Source: Dokdonia sinensis
Lineage (GTDB): Bacteria; Bacteroidota; Bacteroidia; Flavobacteriales; Flavobacteriaceae
Reading direction: 5' to 3'
NCBI RefSeq assembly: GCF_003688895.1
Contig: NZ_REFV01000020.1
Location: forward strand, 1-49,109
DNA: 49,109 nucleotides
This document shows, piece by piece, positions 33,939 to 43,782 of this stretch. The stretch's first letter is position 1; each line of letters starts with the position of its first letter. A program made the position numbers and the translations under genes. The notes beneath the pieces were generated by a model, which made no database searches, was not told the origin of the DNA, and worked only from the letters and a program-made list of their open reading frames with translations.

Positions 33939-34760
33939 ATGAAAACAACCGACTTAATTGCCCAAATCAAAAAGAAACAATCTTTCCTTATTGTAGGATT
34001 AGATACCGATTTGGATAAAATTCCCAAGCATCTCTTAAAAGAAGAAGATCCTATTTTTGCGTTTAATAAAGCGATTATAGACGCAACGCAGGATTTATGT
34101 GTGGGTTATAAGCCCAATACTGCTTTTTACGAGGCGTATGGTATGAAAGGTTGGAAAGCACTTGAAAAAACGATCAATTATATTAACGAGAAGTATCCAG
34201 AGCAATTCACAATAGCAGATGCTAAGCGCGGAGATATAGGAAATACGTCTTCTCGCTATGCAAAAGCTTTTTTTGAAGACCTTAACTTTGACTCAGTAAC
34301 CGTAGCTCCGTATATGGGAAAAGATAGCGTAGAGCCTTTTTTAGAGTTTGAAGAAAAACACACAATACTACTTGCACTTACGTCAAACAAGGGTGCATAT
34401 GATTTTCAGACAAAAATCATAGACGGACAGGAAGTTTATAAACACGTACTTCAAACTTCAAAGTCCTATAAGGGCTCAGAAAATCTGATGTACGTAGTAG
34501 GAGCAACAAAAGCACAATTTTTATCTGATATCCGTAAGATTATCCCAGAAGCATTTCTTCTTGTACCTGGAGTTGGAGCACAGGGCGGTAGTCTACGCGA
34601 CGTTTGCACCTACGGAATGACAGAGAACATAGGACTTCTTATAAATTCGTCTAGAGGGATTTTGTATAATTCCAGCGGTCAGGATTTTGCCATTGCCGCC
34701 CGTAATGTTGCCCAGCAACTGCAAGAAGATATGCAGGACATCCTTGTAAATCGCACATAA
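33939..34760 (+). CDS. pyrF: Orotidine 5'-phosphate decarboxylase (long type)
   Basis: This enzyme makes UMP from OMP, the last step of pyrimidine synthesis. The 273 residues are the longer OMP decarboxylase type: [28 protein letters not shown], the catalytic cluster [17 protein letters not shown] (with the DxKxxD-like residues), [13 protein letters not shown] and the phosphate loop [11 protein letters not shown]. It sits between prfA and a metal-receptor-like gene. pyrD lies near the right end of the window, so the pathway is scattered. Confidence 0.95.
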   Translation: MKTTDLIAQIKKKQSFLIVGLDTDLDKIPKHLLKEEDPIFAFNKAIIDATQDLCVGYKPNTAFYEAYGMKGWKALEKTINYINEKYPEQFTIADAKRGDIGNTSSRYAKAFFEDLNFDSVTVAPYMGKDSVEPFLEFEEKHTILLALTSNKGAYDFQTKIIDGQEVYKHVLQTSKSYKGSENLMYVVGATKAQFLSDIRKIIPEAFLLVPGVGAQGGSLRDVCTYGMTENIGLLINSSRGILYNSSGQDFAIAARNVAQQLQEDMQDILVNRT

Positions 34761-34761
34761 T

Positions 34762-35553
34762 TTGATTACAGTTATAGACCAAATGAACCGTACGCTTGTG
34801 TTTGATAAGGCACCACAGCGCATCGTCTCATTGGTTCCTAGTCAGACAGAACTATTAGCTGAATTACGCTTGCGCGAAAATATCCTAGGCATCACAAAAT
34901 TCTGTATTCATCCAGAAGATCTAAAACAAACCACAACAATCGTAGGCGGAACTAAGCAAGTCCATTTTGATAAAATCAGTAGTTTAAAACCTGATATTAT
35001 TCTCTGTAATAAAGAAGAAAACACGAAGGAAATGGTTGCTGAACTGGAAAAAATTGCTCCGGTTCATATTTCTGATATTAAAACGGTTGAGGATAATCTT
35101 GAACTTATTGAGCAATATGGATTGTTGTTTAATCGCAAAAAGGAATCAGAACAACTAGTTTCAAAAATTGTAAAGCGCTACAAAGCCTTTCAAACCGAAA
35201 TGCAATCGTATGAGTGGAAAAGCGTGGGTTATTTTATTTGGCGTAAGCCCTATATGGTTGCCAGTTCAGACACATTTATAGACGAATTGGTAAACATCTG
35301 TCGCTTTAAAAATGTTTTTATTAATGAGGCTGGACGTTATCCAGAAATAGATATTGAAAAATTACCAGCTATGGATGTACTTTTACTTTCTTCTGAGCCG
35401 TACCCATTTTCAGAAAAACATATAAAAGAATTAAAACAGTACACGAGGGCAAAAATTATGCTTGTAGACGGGGAATATTTTTCTTGGTATGGTAGTAGGC
35501 TACTAAAGGCGTTTGACTATTTTGTGCGTCTACGCAAAGACCTTAATATTTAA
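34762..35553 (+). CDS. Helical-backbone metal/cofactor-binding protein (BtuF/FhuD-like)
   Basis: The 263 residues have the periplasmic-binding type III fold: MNRTLVFDKAPQRIVSLVPSQTELLAEL, GITKFCIHPE, then the long inter-domain helix (NLELIEQYGLLFNRKKESEQLVSKI) and the second lobe. Relatives bind vitamin B12, siderophores or metals. No signal peptide or lipobox is present. The frame opens with TTG at 34762, 1 bp after the pyrF stop; the first ATG seven codons in (34783) is the alternative. Without a signal it may be cytoplasmic or misfolded for export, as in several flavobacterial relatives I recall. Its 3' end overlaps the antisense small gene by 11 bp. Confidence 0.85.
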   Translation: MITVIDQMNRTLVFDKAPQRIVSLVPSQTELLAELRLRENILGITKFCIHPEDLKQTTTIVGGTKQVHFDKISSLKPDIILCNKEENTKEMVAELEKIAPVHISDIKTVEDNLELIEQYGLLFNRKKESEQLVSKIVKRYKAFQTEMQSYEWKSVGYFIWRKPYMVASSDTFIDELVNICRFKNVFINEAGRYPEIDIEKLPAMDVLLLSSEPYPFSEKHIKELKQYTRAKIMLVDGEYFSWYGSRLLKAFDYFVRLRKDLNI

Positions 35554-35710
35554 GAAACTTTATTTTCTGATCTAATTGAAGTGCTTCAAAGGTACAGACA
35601 TCACTTAGGCTGTGATCTGTATATTCATAGTTGTAAGCTTCTTCTACGAGTCTTTTATACTTACGCTCCATAAAGGACTTTAATCTTTTGTGTTTACTGG
35701 CTGCAGTCAT
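35543..35710 (-). CDS. Lacal_2735-like small protein
   Basis: A 55-codon gene starts at ATG 35710 and stops at 35543. The product begins MTAASKHKRLKSFMERKYKR and continues LVEEAYNYEYTDHSLSDVCT, ending LDQKIKFLKY. The pattern of basic helix, YKRLVEEAYNY, then LDQKI-LKY matches my recollection of the Lacal_2735 family of short flavobacterial proteins. It is soluble, helical and positively charged. Its 3' end overlaps the binding-protein gene by 11 bp in antisense. Upstream on the minus strand TTG-N19-TATATTTA (35746-35775) is a fair promoter. Function unknown. Confidence 0.72.
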   Translation of the reverse strand: MTAASKHKRLKSFMERKYKRLVEEAYNYEYTDHSLSDVCTFEALQLDQKIKFLKY

Positions 35711-35745
35711 TGTAATAAGGGGGCATCATTAGTTTTTGTGTCGAC

Positions 35746-35775
35746 TAAATATAAATATAAAAAATTGATAAACAA
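35746..35775 (-). promoter_or_regulatory. Possible promoter of the Lacal_2735-like gene
   Basis: On the minus strand TTG (35773-35775), 19 bp, TATATTTA (35746-35753). This has the same spacing as the rplS promoter and a -7 box matching at 7 of 8 positions. Confidence 0.4.
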
Positions 35776-35920
35776 GTAGTTGGGTGTTTTAAATTTTATG
35801 CTTGTATTTTGTTTCAATACTTTATGCTATAATGTCTGAAATGGGTCTTCCTATTAAAAGTTAGCTTATTTAGTTCATTAGATATTGTTTAGGAATAAAC
35901 ATATTTAATTACAAAAGATT

Positions 35921-36622
35921 TTAATCTTGCAGCGCAAATACTCTTCTTAGTAAATCCGTAGTACGACTAGCCGTCTTCGTACGGATTTCCTTTTCCTCAA
36001 CAGCAATCATTGTGTAGACACCTTTGAGGGCTTCCTGAGTTACGTAATCAGTAAGGTCTGGGTTGACATCAGAAACGAGAGGAAGAGAATTATATTTAGT
36101 AATAAGATTGGTCCAGATTTGGTCTGCGCCTACTTTGGCAAAAGAATTTTGAATCACGGGGTTAAACTTATTATAAAGCGCCTGGTTCGTTTTGCCTTCC
36201 AGATATTGTGTTGCAGAGTTATCTGCACCTAAGAGGATGTTGCGTACGTCTGTAAAAGTTATCTCCTTTACAGCATTAACAAAAATGGGTGTAGCTTCCT
36301 TTACAGCATCTTCAGCGGCTCGGTTTAGGGCTTTAATCCCTTCGTCTGCTAGATTGCCTAGACCTATGGCACGTAGTGTATTATCTACTTTTTGTAGTTC
36401 AGCTGGTAGTAATATTTTTACTAACTCGTTTCTGTAAAATCCATCCGTTGCGGTAAGTTTAGTTACCTGCTTGTCGATCCCGAAATCAAGCGCTTGTCGC
36501 AATCCATTACCTATCATTGCGTTGTCCATACCTGGTTGTCCCGGAAGTCCGCCTACAACATTTTGAAGTTCGGCACAAGAAAATAAGGTGAATATAAGAC
36601 AGAGAGAGAGTAGGCGTTTCAT
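35921..36622 (-). CDS. DUF4197 lipoprotein
   Basis: The 233 residues start with a lipoprotein signal (MKRLLSLCLIFTLFSC, Cys16). The mature protein is helical and matches the DUF4197 family: GLRQALDFGIDKQVTKLTATDGFYRN, VKILLPAELQKV, RAAEDAVKEATPIFVNAVKEITFTDVRNIL and YVTQEALKGVYTMIAVEEKEIR. Family members are envelope lipoproteins of unknown function. It is monocistronic; a near-consensus -7 box (TATCTTTA on the minus strand, 36646-36653) lies 24 bp upstream, and a palindrome copy lies between this promoter and purU. Confidence 0.88.
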   Translation of the reverse strand: MKRLLSLCLIFTLFSCAELQNVVGGLPGQPGMDNAMIGNGLRQALDFGIDKQVTKLTATDGFYRNELVKILLPAELQKVDNTLRAIGLGNLADEGIKALNRAAEDAVKEATPIFVNAVKEITFTDVRNILLGADNSATQYLEGKTNQALYNKFNPVIQNSFAKVGADQIWTNLITKYNSLPLVSDVNPDLTDYVTQEALKGVYTMIAVEEKEIRTKTASRTTDLLRRVFALQD

Positions 36623-36707
36623 ATTTTGATTTTTTCGTTAGGCTCTAAAGATACTATTTTGAGAAATTAAATAATGGTAAATTATTCTTGGGCTTTTAGA
36701 GGATGTC

Positions 36708-36723
36708 CGCTTTCGCGAAAGCG
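36708..36723. repeat. Dispersed 16-bp palindrome, perfect copy (intergenic)
   Basis: Exact CGCTTTCGCGAAAGCG, 14 bp after the purU stop in that gene's direction, where it could fold as a 3' hairpin. Confidence 0.95.
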
Positions 36724-36737
36724 TATGCATACAAAAT

Positions 36738-37592
36738 CTACGTAAAAACCACCGTCTTATTATTGTACACAAAAGCTTTGTGTTGCGCGTGCAACTTTAC
36801 CGCTCGGGAGAGTACAATTTTCTCGAGATCGCGACCTTTGGCTATAAGATCTTTTACAGTGTGGCTGTGGGTAACGCGTATGGTATCTTGCTCTATGATA
36901 GGACCTGCGTCGAGTTCTTCGGTGACGTAATGGCTCGTTGTACCTATGATTTTAACCCCACGCTCAAAAGCTGCGTGATAGGGTTTTGCTCCCACAAAAG
37001 CGGGTAAAAAAGAGTGGTGTATGTTTATAATCTTGTTAGGATACTCGCGTATGATAGTTTCTGTGACAATTTGCATATAGCGCGCGAGCACGATAAAATC
37101 TACCTTATGTTCCTCAAGTAGTTGGAGCTGTTGTTGTTCAGCCGCCGCTTTGGTGTCCTTTGTCACAGGGATGTGATAAAAAGGGATGTCAAAGTTTTTT
37201 GCGATGTGCTCTAGATCCTTGTGGTTACTTATAATAAAGGGAATATGTACGTGCAATTCGCCTGCATTGTAGCGTCCTAAAATATCGTACAAACAGTGAT
37301 CATATTTAGAAACAAAAAGCGCCATATTACTTTTGGTTTCTGAGCGGTGCAACTGCCACTGCATCTCAAAGGGTTGTGCAATTTTTTTAGCAAAAGCCTG
37401 CTCAAAGTCTGGTACGCGGAACGAAGCAGACTCAAAAACGCACTCCAGACGCATAAAAAATACATTCTCCTGCGCATCTACGTGTTGGTCTATGTAAGTC
37501 GTGTTTCCCGAATTTTGAAGAATAAAATTAGTCACCGAAGCGATAATTCCTTTCTGATCTTCACAATGTATAAGAAGTGTGATTTTTACCAT
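36738..37592 (-). CDS. purU: Formyltetrahydrofolate deformylase
   Basis: This enzyme hydrolyses 10-formyl-THF to formate and THF, supplying formate for purine synthesis and balancing one-carbon pools. The 284 residues have an N-terminal ACT domain (about 5-85, opening with LIHCEDQKGIIASVTNFI) and a C-terminal formyltransferase-fold domain. The latter shows FIISNHKDLEHIA, the PVTKDTKAAAE loop, VLARYMQIV, the NIHHSFLPAFVGAKPYHAAF stretch and GTTSHYVTEELDAGPIIEQD. Catalytic Asn, His and Asp are present. It is a single gene, on the opposite strand to icmF. Confidence 0.94.
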   Translation of the reverse strand: MVKITLLIHCEDQKGIIASVTNFILQNSGNTTYIDQHVDAQENVFFMRLECVFESASFRVPDFEQAFAKKIAQPFEMQWQLHRSETKSNMALFVSKYDHCLYDILGRYNAGELHVHIPFIISNHKDLEHIAKNFDIPFYHIPVTKDTKAAAEQQQLQLLEEHKVDFIVLARYMQIVTETIIREYPNKIINIHHSFLPAFVGAKPYHAAFERGVKIIGTTSHYVTEELDAGPIIEQDTIRVTHSHTVKDLIAKGRDLEKIVLSRAVKLHAQHKAFVYNNKTVVFT

Positions 37593-37736
37593 AATAATTA
37601 GATTTGCTACCTCTAAAATGCAAATATTATAACGGAATACCCATAAGAAGATATACTATTACAGATTTCAGATTCTTTATGCGATATCATTGAATATTAC
37701 GTAAATTTACAGGGTAAAAATTATTGATACTTACAG

Positions 37737-40700
37737 ATGGAACAAGCCACTCCTTATACACCTAAGCATAAAGTTAGAATCGTCACTGCCGCCTCATTAT
37801 TTGACGGCCACGATGCAGCGATCAATATTATGCGTCGTATCATTCAGAGCACAGGGGTTGAGGTCATTCATTTAGGTCACGATCGCTCGGTAGAGGAAGT
37901 GGTAAATACCGCTATTCAAGAAGATGCAAATGCCATTGCGATGACCTCCTATCAAGGCGGGCATAACGAGTATTTTAAATATATGTACGACCTGCTCCAA
38001 GAGAAAGGTGCGGGTCATATTAAGATTTTTGGTGGCGGCGGCGGTGTGATTTTACCAGAAGAAATCGAGGAATTGATGGATTACGGCATCACGCGTATTT
38101 ATTCCCCAGACGACGGTCGTGCGATGGGCTTGCAGGGAATGATAAATGATCTCGTACAGCAGTCTGATTATGCAATAGGAGATAAGCTTACCGTAGAAGT
38201 ATCCCGCTTAGGCGAAAAAAATCCCACGGCTATCGCTAGAGTTATTTCTGCCGCCGAAAACTTTCCCGAAGTTGCTAAAGATGCCCTAGCTCAAATCCAT
38301 AAGAAAAACGAAAAATCACTCACCCCAGTTCTAGGAATTACAGGAACAGGTGGCGCTGGAAAATCATCGCTGGTTGACGAACTCGTACGTAGGTTTCTTA
38401 TCGACTTTCCAGAAAAGACCATAGGATTAATTTCTGTTGATCCTTCTAAGCGTAAAACAGGCGGTGCACTACTGGGCGACCGTATCCGCATGAACGCGAT
38501 TAACAATGAGCGTGTGTATATGCGTTCCCTTGCGACAAGACAAAGCAATCTGGCGTTATCCAAATATGTAGGCGAAGCCATACAAGTCTTAAAAGCAGCC
38601 CAATTTGATTTGATCATTCTAGAAACCTCAGGTATAGGGCAGTCAGATACTGAGATACTTGAGCATAGTGACGTTTCCTTATATGTAATGACACCAGAAT
38701 TTGGTGCAGCAACTCAGCTTGAAAAAATAGATATGCTAGATTTTGCAGATCTTGTTGCTATTAACAAGTTTGATAAACGCGGCTCGTTAGACGCACTACG
38801 TGATGTGAAAAAACAATATATGCGCAATAATAACTTGTGGGATATCCCGCAAGATGAGCTGCCTGTTTTTGGTACGATTGCCAGTCAGTTTAACGATCCA
38901 GGAATGAATACGCTCTACAAGCGTATTATGGAAAAGGTAAATACGGTAAACGAAGCAGACCTACAGAGTACTTTTGAGATTAGCCAAGAGATGAGTGAAA
39001 AGATTTTTGTCATTCCACCGGCACGCACAAGATATCTGAGTGAAATTGCAGAGAGTAATCGAGCGTACGACGCTTTCGCGAAAGCGCAACAAGAAACAGC
39101 ACAACGCCTCTACGGAATTTATAAAACTATAGAAACCATTGCTGGGGATTCACCAAAATTGGATAAAGCCGGATTGGAATTAGCGGACACTGAGCGTAGC
39201 CGAAGTGTAAGCGACGAGGACAAAGATTTAATTAAACTGCTCCTTGCCCAATTTGACCGAGTAAAAATGGATCTCGATCCTTACAATTGGGAAATTATAA
39301 CCAGTTGGGAAGAAAAGGTAAATAGATATAGACAACCTGTATACACCTTCAAAGTAAGAGATAAGGAAATTAATTTACCAACGCATAGTGAGTCCCTCTC
39401 GCATACTCAAATCCCAAAGGTAGCTTTGCCAAAATACCAAGCCTGGGGAGACATATTGATCTGGTGCTTGCAAGAAAATGTGCCTGGGGAATTTCCATAC
39501 ACGGCTGGATTGTATCCATTTAAACGAACGGGAGAAGACCCTACGAGGATGTTTGCAGGAGAAGGAGGGCCAGAGCGTACCAATAAACGTTTTCACTATG
39601 TGAGTTTAGGATTGCCAGCAAAGCGACTGAGTACGGCCTTTGACAGTGTAACCTTATATGGAAATGATCCAGGACTACGACCAGATATTTACGGAAAAAT
39701 AGGAAATGCAGGAGTAAGTATATGCTGTCTGGATGATGCAAAGAAACTGTATTCTGGATTTGATTTAAGTCACGCAATGACATCGGTAAGTATGACCATA
39801 AATGGACCAGCACCTATGTTGCTAGGGTTCTTTATGAACGCTGCCATCGACCAGAATTGTGAGAAATATATAAAAGAAAACGATTTAGAAGACGAGGTAG
39901 AAGCAAAAATCGCCGAAATCTATAAGGATAAAACCCGGCCAGCCTATCAAGGCGATTTACCAGAAGGGAATGATGGTTTAGGTCTAATGTTACTTGGCGT
40001 TACAGGAGATCAAGTATTACCAGCAGAGGTGTACAACCGCATAAAAGTAGAAACCCTCACACAAGTACGAGGAACCGTACAAGCAGACATTCTCAAGGAA
40101 GATCAAGCGCAGAATACCTGTATTTTTTCTACAGAGTTTGCACTGCGACTAATGGGTGATGTACAAGAATATTTTATTGAGCAAAAGGTGCGTAATTTCT
40201 ATTCAGTCTCGATTTCTGGATATCACATTGCAGAGGCAGGTGCAAACCCTATTACGCAACTTGCATTGACCCTTTCTAACGGATTTACGTATGTTGAGTA
40301 TTACCTAAGCCGTGGGATGGACATTAACAAGTTTGGACCCAACTTGTCATTTTTCTTTTCAAATGGAATCGACCCAGAGTATGCGGTCATAGGTCGCGTA
40401 GCTCGTAAGATTTGGGCAAAAGCGATGAAAGAAAAGTACAAAGCAAATCCACGTGCCCAAATGCTCAAGTACCACATCCAGACCTCTGGACGCAGCTTGC
40501 ACGCGCAGGAAATAGATTTTAACGATATACGTACCACATTACAAGCATTATATGCGATTTATGATAACTGTAACTCACTTCATACAAATGCATATGATGA
40601 GGCTATCACCACACCTACGGAAGAAAGTGTACGCCGTGCGATGGCCATACAATTGATTATCAACAAGGAGCTTGGACTTGCTAAAAACGAAAACCCTATC

Positions 40701-41168
40701 CAAGGAGCATTCATTATCGAGGAGCTTACAGCATTGGTAGAAGAGGCCGTATTATTAGAATTTGACCGTATCACAGAGCGTGGCGGAGTTCTTGGAGCAA
40801 TGGAAACAATGTATCAGCGTTCAAAAATACAGGAAGAAAGTCTGTATTATGAAACCTTAAAACACAACGGCGAGTTCCCAATCATAGGAGTAAACACGTT
40901 CTTAAGTTCAAAAGGAAGCCCGACCGTTCGCCCAGCAGAAGTCATAAGAGCAACGGAAGAAGAAAAGCAATATCAAATCGATATGCTTAACAACCTGCAC
41001 GAAGCTAAAGCAGATAAGATAGAAGCAGAGCTTGCAAAAATTCAAGACGCCGCAATAAACAACCGCAATATTTTTGAAGAATTGATGGAAGCCACAAAGG
41101 TTTGTTCTCTTGGTCAAATCACAAATGCACTCTTCGAAGTAGGAGGGCAGTATAGACGGAATATGTAA
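37737..41168 (+). CDS. icmF: Fused isobutyryl/methylmalonyl-CoA mutase with G-protein chaperone (IcmF)
   Basis: This B12 radical enzyme isomerises branched acyl-CoA such as isobutyryl-CoA to n-butyryl-CoA and carries its own GTPase chaperone. The 1143 residues hold a cobalamin domain (1-140, DGHDAA with lower ligand His25), a MeaB-like GTPase (about 195-430, Walker [10 protein letters not shown]) and the mutase (about 530-1143, with [27 protein letters not shown] typical of IcmF rather than methylmalonyl mutase). The GTPase-mutase linker contains a palindrome-encoded DAFAKA (445-450) and a second repeat-encoded DTERSRSV (484-490). Single gene with a long hairpin after it. Confidence 0.93.
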   Translation: MEQATPYTPKHKVRIVTAASLFDGHDAAINIMRRIIQSTGVEVIHLGHDRSVEEVVNTAIQEDANAIAMTSYQGGHNEYFKYMYDLLQEKGAGHIKIFGGGGGVILPEEIEELMDYGITRIYSPDDGRAMGLQGMINDLVQQSDYAIGDKLTVEVSRLGEKNPTAIARVISAAENFPEVAKDALAQIHKKNEKSLTPVLGITGTGGAGKSSLVDELVRRFLIDFPEKTIGLISVDPSKRKTGGALLGDRIRMNAINNERVYMRSLATRQSNLALSKYVGEAIQVLKAAQFDLIILETSGIGQSDTEILEHSDVSLYVMTPEFGAATQLEKIDMLDFADLVAINKFDKRGSLDALRDVKKQYMRNNNLWDIPQDELPVFGTIASQFNDPGMNTLYKRIMEKVNTVNEADLQSTFEISQEMSEKIFVIPPARTRYLSEIAESNRAYDAFAKAQQETAQRLYGIYKTIETIAGDSPKLDKAGLELADTERSRSVSDEDKDLIKLLLAQFDRVKMDLDPYNWEIITSWEEKVNRYRQPVYTFKVRDKEINLPTHSESLSHTQIPKVALPKYQAWGDILIWCLQENVPGEFPYTAGLYPFKRTGEDPTRMFAGEGGPERTNKRFHYVSLGLPAKRLSTAFDSVTLYGNDPGLRPDIYGKIGNAGVSICCLDDAKKLYSGFDLSHAMTSVSMTINGPAPMLLGFFMNAAIDQNCEKYIKENDLEDEVEAKIAEIYKDKTRPAYQGDLPEGNDGLGLMLLGVTGDQVLPAEVYNRIKVETLTQVRGTVQADILKEDQAQNTCIFSTEFALRLMGDVQEYFIEQKVRNFYSVSISGYHIAEAGANPITQLALTLSNGFTYVEYYLSRGMDINKFGPNLSFFFSNGIDPEYAVIGRVARKIWAKAMKEKYKANPRAQMLKYHIQTSGRSLHAQEIDFNDIRTTLQALYAIYDNCNSLHTNAYDEAITTPTEESVRRAMAIQLIINKELGLAKNENPIQGAFIIEELTALVEEAVLLEFDRITERGGVLGAMETMYQRSKIQEESLYYETLKHNGEFPIIGVNTFLSSKGSPTVRPAEVIRATEEEKQYQIDMLNNLHEAKADKIEAELAKIQDAAINNRNIFEELMEATKVCSLGQITNALFEVGGQYRRNM
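39071..39086. repeat. Dispersed 16-bp palindrome, perfect copy (inside icmF)
   Basis: Exact CGCTTTCGCGAAAGCG, read as AFAKA in the linker between the GTPase and mutase parts. Confidence 0.95.
39188..39207. repeat. Second near-palindromic element inside icmF
   Basis: CACTGAGCGTAGCCGAAGTG, ends complementary (CACT/AGTG). It encodes TERSRSV, 101 bp after the main palindrome in the same linker. I recall similar TTCGGCTACGCTCAGTG strings scattered in flavobacterial genomes. Confidence 0.55.
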
Positions 41169-41186
41169 GTAAAGGAAACACATTAT

Positions 41187-41223
41187 AAACACGTAAGGCG
41201 ACCGCAGGTCGCCTTACGTGTTT
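41187..41223. terminator. 17-bp perfect hairpin after icmF
   Basis: AAACACGTAAGGCGACC (41187-41203) pairs perfectly with GGTCGCCTTACGTGTTT (41207-41223) across a 3-nt loop, 18 bp after the icmF stop. It is much longer than normal terminators and lacks a long T-run, so it may be a palindromic repeat doing terminator duty. Confidence 0.65.
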
Positions 41224-41360
41224 AGAAGTTTGCTTATGAGGAATTTATTTGGGTTGTAATGGGAAAAGAATTGCTATTGAAACTTTTTCTGGTTTATTGG
41301 TCTATTAAATCACATCGCTAAGAGTTATCGTAGTATTCTGAAATTCACGTTTTCTACTTA

Positions 41361-41376
41361 CGCTTTCGCGAAAGCG
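41361..41376. repeat. Dispersed 16-bp palindrome, perfect copy (intergenic)
   Basis: Exact CGCTTTCGCGAAAGCG, ending 5 bp after the stop of the minus-strand hybrid kinase gene in its direction. Confidence 0.95.
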
Positions 41377-41381
41377 TCATT

Positions 41382-43601
41382 CTAAACCTCAGTCGTTACA
41401 GCATCAAGTCTATTTACCTTTTTTGTAAGAGCTTCCAGTATGCGATCTATTTGTATAGGTTTGAGCAGGAAACCGTCAAAATAATCTTGGAACTCCTTTT
41501 GGGTACTTGCAGTGACATCTGCCGTTAGGGCAAAAATCTTGGTGTGCTGATTTGGATTTTCAGTCTCACGAATGGCCTTAGTAGCATCATAGCCATTCAT
41601 TTCTGGCATATGAATGTCCATAAGAATATAGTCGACTTTTTCTTGAGAAGCCATTTGTACGGCCTCGAGACCATTTTTTACTCTCTTAATTGTAACGCCC
41701 CATTTTTGGAGTAGTTGACGCATCACAAGGGCATTAATTTCATTATCCTCAGCTAGGATAGCTGTTTTGTTAGTTAAACGCTCTTGTCTGTTTTTAGTTG
41801 CTGTTTTGTCTATTTCGGTTCTTGTGAGTTCAAGATCAAAATAAAAGTTAGAACCAAATTTCACATTACTTTCTATCTGAATCTTACCGCCGTGTAGATC
41901 GACTAACTTTTTAACTATTGCCAGTCCAAGACCCGTCCCGCCATAATTTCTAGTTGTGACGGACGGTGGCATGTAAAAGCTTTCGAACAGTCTCTTTTGC
42001 TCGTCAAGTGGTATACCTATGCCAGAATCGATAACTTCAAAACGAACTATATCTTTTAGGTCCTGTTTCTTGAGTTTTGAAATTTTGACGAATACAGTTC
42101 CTTCTTCTGTATACTTTATAGCATTACTTACAAGGTTTCCTAAAATTTGAAATACCTTAGTTTCATCTATGGCATAAGAGGTGGAGAGCTTTTCATCCAG
42201 TTGCACTGACAATTGTAAACCTTTATCTCGAGCTAGGCTGTAGTATGTTTCTAAACTATTTTCGATGACTTCGTTGAATACGACAGGCCTAGTTTCCAAT
42301 CGCATATTATTTGTATCCAGCTTGGAATAGTCCAGAATGTCGTTAATTATACGCAAGAGATTTTTTGAAGAATAGCGCAGTGCAGTAAGTAATTTACGCT
42401 CACTTGCGGTTGACCGATCTTCTAATAAGGAAATGATGCTTGTAACCGCATTAAGTGGTGTTCTTATCTCGTGACTCATTGCACTTAAAAACTCTTGTTT
42501 CATCTGTGCAGATTGCTCTAAACGCTCTTGCTCCAATATCATTTGAGCTTTTTCTCGAGCGAGTTGTGCCTCTTTCTCTCTAGAGTCCATTTGTGAGATG
42601 ACCTCATAATTCTCAATAATACGGAGTGTTTGAGAATTTGCAGATTTTGCCTTATTAAGAGTGTATTTTTCTAAGTATTCAAGTGCCTTTGAATCATTAT
42701 TTTCATTGCGGTAAATTTGATAAAGAGAATAGGTACACTTAAAATTAATAAGATTCATATTGTGCTTTTCACTCAGTGCAATAGACTTAAGCAAGATATC
42801 CTTTGCGGTATCAGGCTCATTCATTGCGATATAGAGTAAGGCCATTTTATTGTATGCCATCCCGGTACCAAAATGCTCTCCTGCCTCAACGTGTATTTTT
42901 AAAGCCGCTTTAAAATCTTTTTCTGCTTTTTTATAGTTTTCAAGTTTGAGATGGATTTTTCCTCTCCCATAAATAGCAAATGCCAGTCCTCTTATATCGC
43001 CAGTCTCCTCTTTCATTGCAATCGATCGTTCAATCATTGCAACTGCCTCTTCAATTCTATTTTCTTTTAAGAAGATTCCAGATAGTGGATTATAGGCATT
43101 AGACTCAAGATTTTTGTTTTGTGCTCTCTGTCCGGCTTTTATAGCTTTCTCATAAGATGTTATAGCATTTGCCCAGTCACCCAGCAATTCATAAATGGTT
43201 CCTAAGGATTTATGGGTTTTGGACTGATTATGATAATCCTTTTGCGCGCTATATATTTTAAGACAGTCTATAAGATTAACCATACCTAAGTGATAGTTAT
43301 CTGTCTTGTAGTAGATACCTGCGATATTATATTTTGCATCTGCCACCCCTTTATCATCGCCCAAGTCTTTGAAATGGCATATAGCTTCTTCAGACATAGT
43401 GAGCGCTAGTTGATGCTCACTCCGTATCATCATAAAGAGCGCAAGTTTATTTAAACTCTGCGCAATAAGTTCTTTGTCCTTTATGATTCTACTTTGCTGT
43501 AGTGCTTCTTGGGCAAGGTCTATGCTCTTTGAAAGATTGTTCCCACGGATTTCATAGGACTCTTCTAAGAGCTCAAGTATAGTGGTCTTATTTTCTTTCA
43601 A
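41382..43601 (-). CDS. Soluble TPR hybrid histidine kinase/response regulator
   Basis: The 739 residues contain about eight TPR units (1-330), a coiled coil (335-365), a HisKA domain with His377 in SHEIRTPLN, an ATPase domain (NLVSNAIKYTEEG, DSGIGIPLDEQ, GGTGLGLAIVKKL) and a C-terminal receiver with Asp662 in LMDIHMPEMNG. There is no signal peptide or membrane helix, so it senses something in the cytoplasm, perhaps through protein partners of the TPRs. The start is TTG at 43601; a stop codon lies 6 bp before it and the next in-frame Met is residue 57, which would cut the first TPR. No separate regulator gene is adjacent; output may be via phosphorelay. Confidence 0.9.
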   Translation of the reverse strand: MKENKTTILELLEESYEIRGNNLSKSIDLAQEALQQSRIIKDKELIAQSLNKLALFMMIRSEHQLALTMSEEAICHFKDLGDDKGVADAKYNIAGIYYKTDNYHLGMVNLIDCLKIYSAQKDYHNQSKTHKSLGTIYELLGDWANAITSYEKAIKAGQRAQNKNLESNAYNPLSGIFLKENRIEEAVAMIERSIAMKEETGDIRGLAFAIYGRGKIHLKLENYKKAEKDFKAALKIHVEAGEHFGTGMAYNKMALLYIAMNEPDTAKDILLKSIALSEKHNMNLINFKCTYSLYQIYRNENNDSKALEYLEKYTLNKAKSANSQTLRIIENYEVISQMDSREKEAQLAREKAQMILEQERLEQSAQMKQEFLSAMSHEIRTPLNAVTSIISLLEDRSTASERKLLTALRYSSKNLLRIINDILDYSKLDTNNMRLETRPVVFNEVIENSLETYYSLARDKGLQLSVQLDEKLSTSYAIDETKVFQILGNLVSNAIKYTEEGTVFVKISKLKKQDLKDIVRFEVIDSGIGIPLDEQKRLFESFYMPPSVTTRNYGGTGLGLAIVKKLVDLHGGKIQIESNVKFGSNFYFDLELTRTEIDKTATKNRQERLTNKTAILAEDNEINALVMRQLLQKWGVTIKRVKNGLEAVQMASQEKVDYILMDIHMPEMNGYDATKAIRETENPNQHTKIFALTADVTASTQKEFQDYFDGFLLKPIQIDRILEALTKKVNRLDAVTTEV

Positions 43602-43714
43602 CGGTTAATTGGGGGGAATTAAAAAGCGGTTAAAAGTAACGTTTCTGCAATGGCATTGTATTCTAATTGATGCGAATATAGTTTAATTTTAATAATAGGT
43701 TGGGGTAATTTATA

Positions 43715-43781
43715 ATGTCCATCGTAAAACAAGTACTAGACAGCACTCCAAGGAGTTGCTACCCTATATAACCGTGGACAT
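43715..43781 (-). other. Nested inverted repeats after the GH13 gene
   Basis: An outer stem ATGTCCA (43715-43721) / TGGACAT (43775-43781) encloses an inner hairpin near 43742-43760 (AGCACTCC / GGAGTTGCT with a bulge). It starts right at the GH13 stop on the minus strand. It may be a structured 3' end or weak terminator. Confidence 0.4.
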
Positions 43782-43782
43782 A

